DNA of 64,000 nucleotides from Nemania diffusa. Taxonomy: Eukaryota; Ascomycota; Sordariomycetes; Xylariales; Xylariaceae. Shown here one piece after another: positions 10,510 through 22,700 of the stretch. A model generated the notes under the pieces. It was given only the letters and a program-made list of their open reading frames with translations, was not told the DNA's origin and did not search any database. The stretch lies in NCBI GenBank assembly GCA_038501195.1, contig JBBPUQ010000008.1:2428501-2492500 (forward strand), given 5' to 3'. The position numbers and the translations under genes were made by a program. Positions within the stretch are counted from its first letter, which is position 1. Each line of letters starts with the position of its first letter.

Positions 10510-13500
10510 GACGAGGTAGTGAGTTTTCTTGGGGGTTAGAAGGTAATCTCGAAAGGTTCGGCTTTGTTTTCTTTCTTTGTTCTTAACAGAAATTCTTTAG
10601 TGAGGACTGTAGGTTGATTGTTCGAATATTGAGTCTGCCGAAAATAATTATGGCATGTATAAATATAGATTCTTAAGATATAGTGTTCCTACAACGAACA
10701 CGTTGTATTTTTTATAAATTCATTGTCTTTTAGACAAGCAGCCGGGGTTAACTTGCTAGGAAAGGGGTTCTTTGTTACATAAAATACAATGTCTTGAACT
10801 CTTCTAATACTCAAGTAGCTGGTTGTATCCTTTCTGTTTATTGCACAACACAGGATGAACTTGAAATCGTTAGTAATTAAATATAGTCGACGGTTTTCTT
10901 GTAATGTGATGTGTAAATAAATTAGGGCCTAGGACATTGGTCTGCATTGTACTAGCCGGCTAATCAAACCGAACAAAGAACTTGTATCAATACCATTCGG
11001 GTAATGTTGAGATGTCATTTTCCTACGTATCTTTCAGATCAGCACCCAAGCCTCTAGGGTTGTTAATCTGACTAACAAATTTCTTCACTTATTCTAGCCG
11101 TGTTGCTACTTTAATTAGCACAATTCAGTCTTAGACCAATGTTATATGTTTTCGAACGAATTGTGTTCGTAAGGCTGTACCGGTCATATTATTTGGATAT
11201 GATTTTTAGCGAGGTACTATAGGTCTCACCGTCAACTTTCATATGATTTCTATATCTCGATAGGTGGCTGCTCCTTCGAGTATGTTGGCTGATATATACA
11301 TATTTGAAAGACAATATCTTTGACTATACCCCTATGCGTTTAGATTAATTTAACTACTGATATATCTAGCGTAGATGAGCCTAGGCGCGGTTTGGGCAAC
11401 GGCTTGAATATTCAATAGCACATGCCTCGTTGAACAAGAGATTGGCACCAAGGGTAAGCTGGATATTAAAGACCAAAGCTCGATGCGGATTGACAATCGT
11501 GGTCTCATGATAGCTTGTAGTAGTGGACTCGCTCGTCACTAGAGCCTTCGTAACTGCTCCAATCCCCGCTAAGAGACAAAATGGCCATCAAATGTGCTGG
11601 GGATTAATAGAATCCCCGCAAAGACGAGGTTGAATTTCTGCTGCGAGGTGAATAGCTCCTGTATGCTGGCTCGGTTGAGGCGAGAATATTAAATGAATCT
11701 ATAATGTCGAGTCAAGTAGGCGAGTCTCTTTACACTGTAAAAATGGTGGAGATGGCGTTGAAGGAGTTGATATTGAAACTTTGATGCATGATAGTTAAAG
11801 TGCTGTGCTTAGTATTTAGACCGCGAGGGGTCGCGTTTCGTTTTGCTCTGCCTCATCATTGCAGCGCTTGGCCTCGGTTTAATAGATGCATGTAAGTCTT
11901 AGGACAAGCATGCGGTACGTAATGTGGTGCTATCATGTGTCGTTACGAAAGCATACATATAATTGCACGTGGTACGGCGACTCCATGCTTGTATGTACGC
12001 AGTAAGCCGACTCGATGTTCATGGAGGGGCAAACTGTCTACTTGTTCTTAGAGCTGCTTTCAACTCGCTGTACAGATTACCAATGCGTCAGTTTGAGGGG
12101 AGCATCTAGTGCAGCAGCCAAGGCTCCAGCCAAGTACGCTACCTGGAACTACTGGAGTCGACAAGGATATGGTCGGGTCGGCCAAGATCGAAAACCTCAC
12201 TTTCGGGTCTCATCGCTGAGCCCACTATCAAGGTAAGCTAAGTGGGGGCGTGGCATACATAAGAGCTGTGCGATGAACAGCCGTAAAACATTGAATATAA
12301 ACTATAATACATTATTGTTGAAGCTCCTAATCCCCCATGATGTGTTTTTGGCTGGGGGCTTCAAACTATCTTCTAGGGCTATGAATAAGAATGGAATCGA
12401 GAAGACGGCCAGCGTCAAATTTGTACGCAGACTGTAGAATTGAAGCCCTTCCCTAAAAGTACTAGCCTAATTTCATCAGCACTTACATGTACGTATGCAG
12501 GTCTAGAAAGAACATAACACACCGAGACTTGCGCAAATACAGTAGTAATGATAGGTCATATGTCCCCTAGCGAAGCGAAGCCACGTACGTAGGACGAAGA
12601 TTGCACGAAGGCGAAAAAGGGAAAAAAAAGAAAAGAAAAAGAAAGCCACGGCAATGGGTTGATCCGCACCGGTAGGCGAGCACTGCGTTGATAATCACGA
12701 TTGCAATCACGAGCGAAGAATGAAGAATTCATAAGTCCTGTCGGACCTGACGCTGTGTATTATCAATCCTGTATCCTGTGTTCCCCCAGCTTCTTGCATC
12801 TTTGGCGCACGAGTAGCGCCCGAGAGCCAGGCCCGCCTAACCCAGCCCACCCACTCGCTACCTTTCGCTACCTAGGTAGATTAATGTTCACTAATCAAAC
12901 AAAAACACCCCCGATACCTGAACCTCACCGCCGGTGGCCTCTCTCCATCTACAGGGCGCGCTGCTCATACCGCTACCACTACACTACCGTGCGGACGGGA
13001 TTTGCATCGGAGCTTTCGCACCGGGCCCTCGGGATTCTGTAACCCAGCAGCCCTACTACCTACATACATAGAGGTAGTAGCCTAGACCCCATCTGGATAG
13101 GTACCTACTTGATCACTACCTACAGAGTATTCTGTACACTGGACTACCTTAGGTATCGTACTACCTAAGCTTAGGTTGATATCTAATTCTAGAGACGGGT
13201 CGCCTCCTTTAGCTGCTGAGGAGATCCCCTGCCACAACACACACTTAGCCCTTTGCGTGCCGAAGACGGCGGCGTGTGCTAGGCCCCAATCGCATAACGC
13301 TTCCCCCGGGTGCAACCAAGCTCTAATTATACGTACAACGTATACTGCGTACAGAGGCCATAGGTAGCCAGATCAGGGGCATGCACCCGGGTATACGTAC
13401 CATTAGATGCGACGCCAAGCCAAAGCGTCAGATTATTACCAAGATCCGTCGGTGTCAGCGGCATTCAAGGCGAATGCTCAGACGGATAGGTAGTGCTTCG

Positions 13501-13595
13501 ATACCTCTACCGCAGTATCTGCGCGAGCGGTCAAGGGCGGAATGCAATATGGGGGATAGTTCTGTAGGCATGCGCCGGTTCTGACCCGTCTTACT
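10510..13595. other. 3 kb gene-free stretch upstream of the bZIP gene
   Basis: No frame longer than about 113 codons occurs, and none resembles a protein. The right part (12.85-13.4 kb) is dense in TACCTA/TAGGTA words, including CTACCTAGGTAG near 12865, and probably includes the promoter and leader of the bZIP gene. Confidence 0.5.
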
Positions 13596-16096
13596 ATGTC
13601 AAACCCAGTTGATAACGATATCAATTCGGGGACCATTAATAATCACCCCCCAAACCTGTATGGCCACGCTCTTGTGCAACATGGCGACGAGCTCCAACAC
13701 CAGCAACATCAATACTTTAGCCAAGTCCCACCTCTGCACGACGTCAGCAACACACATCATCACCATCCTCCATCTGCCTTTCCCGCCATCCCGCCCTCCA
13801 CTTTCAACGTCGGTATTCCGCCATATGCCACTATCCCTTCCAGTGCTCTAGTTGCGCCCGTCCCACAAGCACAAGATCCTGGCCCGGCAAGTGCCACAGT
13901 ACTGTCTCACAAACTACCCTGGGATTCTGAGCCAGGGACGTCATCTCGGCAGGACGGCGGCCTCGCTGGGGCTACACAGGGTCTCGCAGCCGGTGTTTCG
14001 TCATACGAACCTGACATGCGGTACATAAAGGGACTGTCGGATGTGCTCGGCGCCGAGCAGTATGACGATGGGCAGTACGCGAGTAGTCTCGGGTTGTCAA
14101 AATCGACGGCTCGTGTACTTGCTACAGCAACTGGTACCCCTAATCCCAAAAAGCGCGGCAGGAAGGTCTCACAGAATGAGCAAATCGAACCTGCGGAAGA
14201 GACCAAGAGGGCCAGGGGCCGCCCCCGGCTAGGGACAGGCGACCAGCAGGATATGAAGGAAGTAAGTTTATAGACTCGCTTCGGCGTCCCAGTCTCTCTC
14301 CTTGTTAGCCTAGAGGCGCTCCTCAGGCCCCGTGATCACAGCGTGACAGGACCTGTCGTTGCCAGATCTCTACTAAGAGTGTTGGCGAGGCCATTGAAAG
14401 AAAACAGCTAACCATGAAGCTAGCGGCGGAAAGAGCAGATTCGTGTTGCCCAGAGGGCATACCGCACTCGCAAGGAGACTGCTATCACTGACCTCGAAGC
14501 CAAAGTGGCAGAGCTTGAGGCGGAAAATGCTGAGGTCAACGCTACTTTTAAGAGCTTGCTCATGGACTACGTAGATAAAAACTCAATAAGTGCTCAGATT
14601 CCGGAACTGGGACGGCGCCTGGGGCAATTCCAAGCCGTACTCGCACAACGCTCCTCCAAAGTAGCTAATCGTAAGAGCGATAAAGTACCCTCGGATGCGA
14701 AATCGTTGGTAGACGGCAGCGTACAGACCGATCAGTCGCGGTTGGAAGGTCAAGCTGTTGGCGATGGACCTGCACTACCTGCCACTCAACAGCCACAACA
14801 ACTTCTCGGCGGAATAATTGTGACACATGAACCCGAGTCTCAAGCTATTGGCCAAGACATAACGCATACTATGAATTCCTCTCTCGAAGATGGGAGCTAC
14901 ACCCTTATAAAAATGCCAAACCCGGAAAACGCCAGCTTTAGTCTTAACCTTGGTTTTTTGGAAAACCCCATGTCAGCATGGTCTCCGACACAGTGGGACT
15001 CTCTCCCCATGCTCGCCTCGGGAGCGTTCTGGGAGAAAACGTTTGGTCGAAGGTTACACCGGCGCACGACTGAGAAAGCGGCAAAACTTTTATCTATGAG
15101 TAACCCGCCTTACGACACTATGCACCGCGTCTTTGGCTTTGTGAGAAATTACGCGAGTCTCGAAAACATACGATGGCGCGTCGAGGCTACATTGAGTCGA
15201 AGCGCCAATGAAGATCTGAATGCGTATGCGCAACCTTTTCACCAAATTGGGGGGTCTGGAACTCACTATGCCAGCGACGCAAAAACCATCCCCTTTCCGA
15301 ACGGCGCCCCGTTTCCAAACACAGGGCTTGGCATGGGCCCGTTTAATGAGAAGACTACAACAGTTGGCGACGAGCTACTCGATGCTTTGCAACGCTCAAC
15401 GTTCCCCGGATGGCAGGGGGAGTGGTTCGACTCGTACGAAGTTGAGCAATTTCTAGCTCAAAAATCTATTAACCTGCCCCCCGGAGGAGATGGTTACGTG
15501 GAAATTCCGCCGGGGGAATTTTATGACAATCCTCTCAGCGATCGGATGTCACCGACTAAGACTACCCAACAAGCAGCAGCCCCCAGAAAGGTCACCTCGG
15601 ATTTCAACGTCTCGCCCGAGGGAATACCAATGCATTCTACTCAGCAGGCGATGGCGGGAAATGCCCAATATCCATCCCCCGTGTCCAGCATCGATAGCGT
15701 ACTTCCAATACCCGCGGTGGCAGATATGTGGCCTCCGGGATCCATGGGTTCTAACTACATGGCAATTTCGCAGGGTATGCCTAGCACTATGCCTTCGCTC
15801 CTTGCATACCACAACGCCGGCCCACTGGGCTTCCACGATTCCTCAAATTTTGGATACTCATCACCAGCTATGAATCTCATAGGGGGCCAGACCCTCAATA
15901 AGAGGGTATGGTTTAGTGTTGAAAAGTTTATCGAAAGTAAGTCGCGCTTCAAATCCCTACGTATTAGTATAAGTAGAAAACTGACTTTAACGTAGGTCTC
16001 GGCTCCAGAGGCACATGCCTCGGTAAGGGGCCTGCCTTCCGAAAGAAGGATATCGTGGCCGCATTTTGGGAGGCTGTGAAGCCTGCCCCCGAATGA
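13596..16096 (+). CDS. bZIP transcription factor
   Basis: Predicted nuclear regulator of 759 residues. Exons 13596-14261, 14424-15936 and 15996-16096 join in frame. Intron 1 (162 bp, GTAAGT...CTAG with GCTAAC near its end) lies directly before the basic region. Intron 2 (59 bp) has a CTGAC branch site. Exon 2 opens with RRKEQIRVAQRAYRTRKE (from about residue 223), which carries the bZIP basic signature (Q, AQRAYR). The heptad region KVAELEAENAEV follows. Upstream, KKRGRK and an AT-hook-like RARGRPRL give nuclear targeting and possible DNA minor-groove contact. The N-terminus is rich in Gln, His and Pro, typical of an activation region. The last exon ends with a conserved-looking SRGTCLGKGPAFRKKDI tail. 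Whether a further tiny exon exists inside intron 1 is open. Its target genes are unknown. Confidence 0.8.
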
Positions 16097-16644
16097 GCAC
16101 CCTGATAGGCTCATTTGTTTGTGTCTGCAGCGCATGGCGCCGACACCTCGTCGTCTTATACATAGCGTATGTTTTCATTGAAAAGCTACTATACCTCCAT
16201 CTCGGCGGCGTAATAAATAGACGGGACGGAAATAACAGAGGCGTATATATGTATAACACTTTTGGTCTGACCCGGGAAAATGCAACTTTGAACGGGATCT
16301 GCATATCGGGCACGATGGAATGATTCATGAGGTCATAGATACCAATGGGTATTGTTGTGAATATACGGCATCATATCCCAAGCCTACTTATGTATATACT
16401 AGTAATAGCGCGGCATACTCACCATAGTCACCACTCAAATCGACAACTTCGTGATGAGATTCTCCTGCGTGGGCACAACGTTTTTGCTCGTCTCTTAAAA
16501 TGTACTTGTATTTAAGAGAGACAGTGTTCAGGTAATATGGTACATGGTATGGGTACAAGAGGGTAACATGCCAGACTCGCACATGCTGCCATCGCTTCAT
16601 CATCGCTCCGACGATATTTTGTTGTCCCACCGCTCCACCGGTAG
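16097..16644. other. Intergenic, convergent 3' ends of bZIP and LYR genes
   Basis: No gene is seen. Antisense frames entering from the GC-rich LYR gene end here. Confidence 0.45.
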
Positions 16645-17852
16645 TCATCTGCGCCCCTCGCTCTCTTTTAGATTCGGGAATAAATCCCGCCACCCCTCCC
16701 CATGCAGCTCGAGCATCCTCGCCTCCCACCGCGCCCGCTTGTCCGCGGCGCGCTGCGCCTTCTCCCGGGCGGCGAGGTCCTTCTCCTGATGGATGAGGCG
16801 GCGCATGGCGTCGGCGCGCGCGACGCTGTCGGTGCGCTCGCGCGACAGGGCGGAGAACAGCGGCACGACGCCGTGCTGGTACAGCGCGAACGCGTGCGAG
16901 CGCTCGTCGCGGCCCGAGCCGGCGCCCACGTCGTGCCGGTCCTGCCAGTCCGGGCCGATGTTCTGCTGCCACAGCCGCCGCGGCGGCGATAGGGACGCCG
17001 CCCCCTTCTCCTCGCGCACGAGGCCCGCCATGGCGCGGTCCCACTGGTCCTCGAGCTGCGCCTCGGGCAGCGCCTCGTCCGTGAACGCCAGGACGTCGCG
17101 CATGCGCTCCGCGCGCCGCTTGATCTTCTGCCCGAGCACGCGGCTCAGCAGCGGCGGCTGGGGCTTCGTGAGGCGCAGGAAGGGCAGGTCGCCGGCCATG
17201 TCGAGGCGCGGCACCTTGCGCCGCCCCGTGCCGCCCAGCTCGGACTGCGGGCGCGGGCGCGAGGGCGTGGCGTACACGGGCGCCGGGTCTGGGTCCGCGG
17301 GGCTCGGGGGCGGCGTCACGTTCACGAGGAGCGGGATGGTGCCGGGCCGCGGCGCCGCCGGGGGTCGGCGGGGTTTCGCCGGTTTCGCCGGCTCGCGGCG
17401 AAGGGAGAGGCTGCGCTGGCGCTCTGCGAGACGGGTCTCTAGGAATGCGGTGATGGTGGCGTGGTGCGTGGAGGTCGGGTTTGTCGCGGCGTCGAGGAGC
17501 ACGGAGAGCATGCGGTAGCCGGCGTCGAGCGCTGGGTAGATAATGCGCGGGCTGACGTCGGCGACGTTCCGGCGGAAGGCCCGCTGGACGTGGAACGTTA
17601 TCGGGTTCCTCCCCGGCCCCCAGCCTGTTGCTAGATCATCTGGGAGAGAGATCTGCGGCGCTAGGCGCAGGAGAGCGCGGTAGAGGGCGAGACCTGCCGG
17701 TTGGTGCGGTTAGCCTTTGATCTGTGGTGTCGCAGGGGGGGTTCTCGAAGTCGCTGCGTATGAGAGCTGAAGGTCTTACATGCTATTCTATGTCGTGAAT
17801 TACGGGCTGGAATGAGGAACTTGACAGGTTTGGATTTTGTTGCGGTTGACAT
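16645..17852 (-). CDS. LYR-motif protein, Cup1-like N-terminal type
   Basis: Two exons (17780-17852 and 16645-17693) with an 86 bp intron (GTAAGA...GGCTAAC...GGCAG) give 373 residues. The junction yields HRIACLALYRALLRLAPQIS at residues 21-40. This is the L-Y-R helix pattern of mitochondrial LYR proteins, which bind acyl carrier protein and help assemble Fe-S clusters or respiratory complexes. The intron falls directly in front of the motif, so a model without exon 1 would lose it. The next 60 residues, including RRNVADVSPRIIYPALDAGYR, continue the LYR-type helical bundle. The rest is Pro/Arg-rich and then helical and charged. Base composition is strikingly GC-rich compared with both neighbours, and long antisense frames result. 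A mitochondrial role is inferred from the motif. Confidence 0.8.
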
Positions 17853-18478
17853 TGGGAGTAGGGAAAGCTGTAAGTGAAGCTTTAAAGATGTACGTACAGA
17901 ATTAAATGCTCTAACGGTCTAACCCTTGATCTTCTGAAATTTAATTGGGGAACCTGCGGGGAGCGGAATTAGCTCCGCCCTTGGTTGCTTCAATAGGTAC
18001 CTCCTGCACCTAATGTCCTGTACCATGTACACTGTACAGAGTCTTGGTCTGTACACCGGTGTCATGTGTGTCATTGCCCAATTTATATACCTGCACGGGA
18101 GGCTATCACTCGCTCCACTTCTGTCTCGATAGTTTCGATTCTATGTAGATGGATCTTCAATCAATACTTAGATAGATAGGGCTTGTATTGATGACTACAG
18201 AAGAAGATGAAACCGGGGATCTGGCTGTTTCTCTAAAAAATACGTCTACGAGATTCCCGTATGTGCTATCTCATCATGCATATTCCTACTCTCTCAACAA
18301 GCCAATACACCGTCCAGGGCTGCGTCATGATACACGAATTCTGAGAAACCCATCGGCTGATTCCTCAGTATCTAAAAATACCCCCAGCTACCAACTCTGG
18401 TGAAGTTGCCCATGTCCACAACCATAATTCGATTCTTGTGGTATCGATATCGTACCAGCATTGTAAATTCGCCGATAT
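17853..18478. other. Intergenic, no gene seen
   Basis: Upstream of the LYR gene and downstream of MMS2. Only short, unsupported frames are present. Confidence 0.45.
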
Positions 18479-19134
18479 TTAATTACCGGGGAATACAGAA
18501 CCCTCGGGCGGTTGTGGGAGCTTCTTGCATTGACTTGAGGCCATATATCTATATCCAGATCAGTGAACTTGTCCCGAAACCAGTGCTCATTGCCTGGCGG
18601 AGGGGGGGCTATACCGTCGAAGCTCGATTAGGATAGTCTCCATGGTGTTCTCTCTCTTCCAGTTGACTAGGCACGGCAGCTGCTTATGATCGACGGCACC
18701 ATTTGTCGGGTTTACGCAGGGTAGGTTGACTTGACTTATGAAGTGGATCGTAGGAGGGAGATCGGGGTATTGGTTACCACAGTGCATCTTGAGCGAGTAG
18801 ATTCGGTTCTCGTGAACGCTCTGGGGGCGTATGCTAACGTTAGAGTTTACCGGCGTTTATGGTAAAGAGTAGAGAGGATGTGTGCTAACATGAGGGGGGC
18901 CAAGAATCGTGCCAGTCCAGTCGGACATGAGAAGATCTTCGGGGTTGTCTAAGCCATACGAGCAAGCCTCTATAATAAATCAGCACAAATAAACCACAGA
19001 AGCGTATGTGAAATGGCTAGCAAAGCGACATAAAATAACGGGAGCGACGAATACTGCATACCTGCTCCTAATCCCTTCTCCCCCTTCTCAAGCTCTTCCA
19101 GGAGGCGGAAGTTTCGCGGGACTTTAGCACCCAT
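18479..19134 (-). CDS. mms2: Ubiquitin-conjugating enzyme variant Mms2
   Basis: An E2 variant that lacks the catalytic cysteine. It pairs with Ubc13 to build K63-linked ubiquitin chains on PCNA in error-free DNA damage tolerance. Four exons (19062-19134, 18890-18969, 18615-18820, 18479-18548) join in frame to 142 residues, the usual family length. The start MGAKVPRNFRLLEELEKGEK is the conserved N-terminus. The middle contains SYGLDNPEDLLMSDWTGTI, then HENRIYSLKMHCG, YPDLPP and the PCVNPTNGAVD loop. The tail is KLPQPPEGSVF. The second intron has an uncommon GTTAGC donor, and the last uses GTATAG...GATATAG to restore RRYMA. Frame readings that run past exon 3 give a false short C-terminus. The gene is divergent from MON2. 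Confidence 0.93.
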
Positions 19135-19796
19135 CTTGAAATGAATATGCGCTAGGCGAGCTTGCCAGTAGGACAAATCAACGCGGACAAAACGGTGATA
19201 TAATTCCGACTGATACTATTGGGGGATGGCTATGTCGCTCTCTGGGGCGAATCCAAGAAACTATGTCGTAAAATTGCGTAGGTTTCTGTAATATTGACAG
19301 AGGTTTAGAACAGGCACGAGCTCTGATAAGAGAGCTATTTGAGGAGGACTGACAGAATGCGGGAGGGAGAGAACAGTAGGTGGGATGGTGGGGTGAAACA
19401 GGGAGAGCTAACGGGCACCTGCTACGCAGTGCTTTAACAGGTAGCTACCTGGTACCCAACTGCGGCGCCCTGGCCCCAGCCTAGGCTAGAGTGCATACCT
19501 CAAGGTGTTCGCCCATTTTTGCTGAGTCATCAACTAGACTAGCCCCTTGTCGCTCACTCTAAAGGCCAAAGTACCTACCTAGACTAGGTAGGAGGACCTT
19601 TGAGTCTCGTAGCTAAATCTGGCAATAAGCTTCCACGGCCCCCGACGCAGACCGCTCGCCATAGGCATCTGTCTACCTAAACAACTGTTCTACACATCTC
19701 TGTTTAAAGCAGCAGAGTACCTAAATTTCGCCTCTTGATCAATGAGACAAGCTTCGTTAGATGGAGTAATGATATTAGAAACACTGTTTGGCCAAG
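19135..19796. promoter_or_regulatory. Shared divergent promoter region of mms2 and mon2
   Basis: A 662 bp space separates the two divergent start codons, so both promoters must lie here. It holds several TACCTA/TAGGTA words, including an inverted pair ACCTAGACTAGGT near 19580. No TATA box is obvious. Confidence 0.55.
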
Positions 19797-22700
19797 ATGA
19801 CCACACAGCTGCTTGTTACTGAGCTAACGAATCTTATTCAAGAAAGCAAACGCAAGCACAATGATCTAAGACAGGTATGCAATCCCGCGTTGAAGGGAAT
19901 AGCCTAGCAAGAATCTCCCTGCGGAGTATCGTGGGGTGTTAGAAGATGTCTTCTGCGGTCAAATCTAATCATCATCAGGCAGCTGAGAAGTCCCTCGATG
20001 AATTAAAAAGCATACGTACCACCTCCGAAGCCCCGTTAGCTGCTGGTATGTCCCAGTGAGATAGACTGCCCGTCAATAGAGCTTAAAACTAACCATCTCA
20101 CCCAGAATTGGCTCAAAGGGTCAACTTCGTCAATCCTTTTATCATCGCGTGCGGGACCAAGAACACCAAATTCACTAGTATCGCTATTGTTTGCCTGTCG
20201 CGTTTGATCCTCGTGGGGGCCTTACCATGGTCTAAACTCAGCCCTGTGCTGGAGGCTCTTCGCGAGGCTACGTCGGCAGGCTTGGATGCCCAACTCAAAA
20301 TTCTTCAGGCTCTTCCTACTTTACTCCAAAATTATGCAAATGACATCAAAGGTGACTTGCTGGTCACCGCTCTCAATATTTGTTTCATCTTACAGACGAG
20401 CAAGAATGGCGTTGTCAGCAACACTTCCGCCGCCACTCTCCAGCAGTTGGTGATGACTATATTTGAAAAGGTTACAGCAGAGGATAGTGAGTCTGTTAAT
20501 AATCTATAAGCTTTCATCGTGTTAACCCAGAGCAGAGTCGACGTCGGATACGGAAGTTGTGGGCGAAGCACCCACGGGTAATGGCGAAAGTGTTCAACTT
20601 CGTGCTGCTGCGATGGATGCGCATCGCGTTTTCAAAGATATTTGTTTAATGACGGAAAATCACCGGCCTGAATACCTACGTTTCACCGGACTCCAGCAAA
20701 CCTTTGGGCTGGAATTGATAGAATCGGTCTTGAGCCAGCATGCCAGCCTTTTCCTAGCCCACAAAGAGCAAGCTTACACTCTTCGCACTAGGGTGATGCC
20801 GTTTATTATTAAGTCGTTAAACGGAAAGCCCAACTTTGCCACGTCTGTGCGTCTGGTACGCATCTTGTATACGATGCTAAAGAAGCATCTTAGTATCTTG
20901 CCATCGGAGGGCGGTGACGCGTTAGACGCGTTGACTCAGTTGCTAGATCAAGATACCGCCATTTGGAGGCGAGCCCTATGCATGGAGGTCTTCAGGGGTA
21001 TCTTTGCTGAGCCTACTCTGATGAGGCGCATATTTACTCTCTACGACGCTAGGGAAGGGGAGAGAAGCGTGCTCAAAAACTTGACTGCAACATTTGTCCG
21101 TGTTAGCACAGAAAAGCCAGCGGTCATCGGACTCAGTCACCAGTCTACCATACCGGCCGCCGACCCTTATGCTAATATGGGAGCATCGTCGGACCAAGCC
21201 ATGCTAGAGTCGAGCGGGGTTACAGGTATCATCGGTGGATCTGTCAATGAGGGCCACAACACAGGCATAAGCTCTCAATGGAGCACCGTCAGGGTTGCCT
21301 GTATAGACCAACTAGACAAGGCAGAGCCCCCGACTATTCCGGAGTCATACATCTATGCGCTTACACTATCCTGTATAACCTCGTTATCAGAAGGCCTAGC
21401 CAAGTTCATATTACCACTAACAGTACCTGGTGATGCCCGATCTCGCAAAAGGGGAGCGAAACAGTCAGATACTGGCAGAGATTCCCCCGCGCCGACGGAA
21501 GCAAGTAGCGCAGAAGGCTTGAAATCAGGGGCAGAAAAGAGTCTGAATGCGACCTCTTTAGACAGATCCTCTTCGTTCAAGAAAAATCCAGTGCCTGTCA
21601 ATCCACTAGCTCTAAAAGACCACCCCCTGTATGCTGATATCAGAACATGTGCCGATATTATTGAGGAATGCTGGCCTGCTATTCTCGCAACATGCTCGAC
21701 ATTTCTCTACGCTGCCCTGGATTCGGAGTACTACCATGGTCTTGTTCGCGCGTTCCAGAAGTTTGCTCACGTCGCGGGACTTTTACAACTCAGCACTCCG
21801 CGAGATGCATTTCTCACGACTCTGGGCAAAGCGGCCGTGCCTCCAAACATATTCACTGCCTGCCTCAACGCTGGCCTCCCAAAGCCCGTTGTATCTAGCC
21901 CCACTACCGAGATACCGAATACAATCCTAAGCAATGCCAGAGGCTTGTTAAGCGTAGAAAACCTAGTAACGCCAGTAGGTGCCGCTGGAGAAAGACAGAG
22001 ACAGGCTTCAGTGGACGCAAGCATGGCGCCGCAGACAATCAATACCCGAAACTTATTATGTATGCGAGCATTGCTTAACTTAGGAATCGCTCTTGGGCCC
22101 ACGCTCAGCTCATCCTGGTCAATCATCCTAGAGACCCTGCAACAAGCTGACTTTGTGCTATTTACCAATGGGAAGACTGCTGGGAGAATTCCAATAGTGA
22201 CTAAAGTTTCCGATTCCAAGGCAGAGGCTGAAGCTGCAGGTTTACTAGCAAGCTTTGGCACTGAAATTAGAGCAGTAGAGACGGCTGCTTCGAGACTTCT
22301 CGAAAGCACCGTCGATTTCTCAAACGGCGCATTTGTCGAAATAGCCACTGCTGCATGTCACCTTCTAGATTATCAGTCAGAGCCGCCATCAGACTCCTTC
22401 ACCCAACCCCGCTCCCCACTCCCACCCGCATCGCCGGGGCCGGGTCTGCGGACGCCAAGTGCTCAACATCGGAAACTATCTGGGCTCGCAATCTCTGCCC
22501 CTTCGGGACCTAATCAGCAAGACCAATTTGCACTTGCTAAGATAGGTGACTTAGCGATAATCAATCTCGATAGGCTCCTTCTGTATCCTCCAGAGGTATC
22601 GGGCTGGGATCAAATCACTTCCGAGCTCATTAGAGTCCTCGGAACTGGCACCATATCGGCACCAGTGAGAGCCCGTGGGGCAGATATTCTCGTCCGACTC

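Noticed and set aside
12701..13042. 113-codon plus-strand frame
   Set aside because: Lies in the likely bZIP promoter region; composition is not protein-like.
16793..17518. 241-codon plus-strand frame
   Set aside because: Antisense shadow of the GC-rich LYR gene; Arg/Ser/Gly-rich with no family resemblance.
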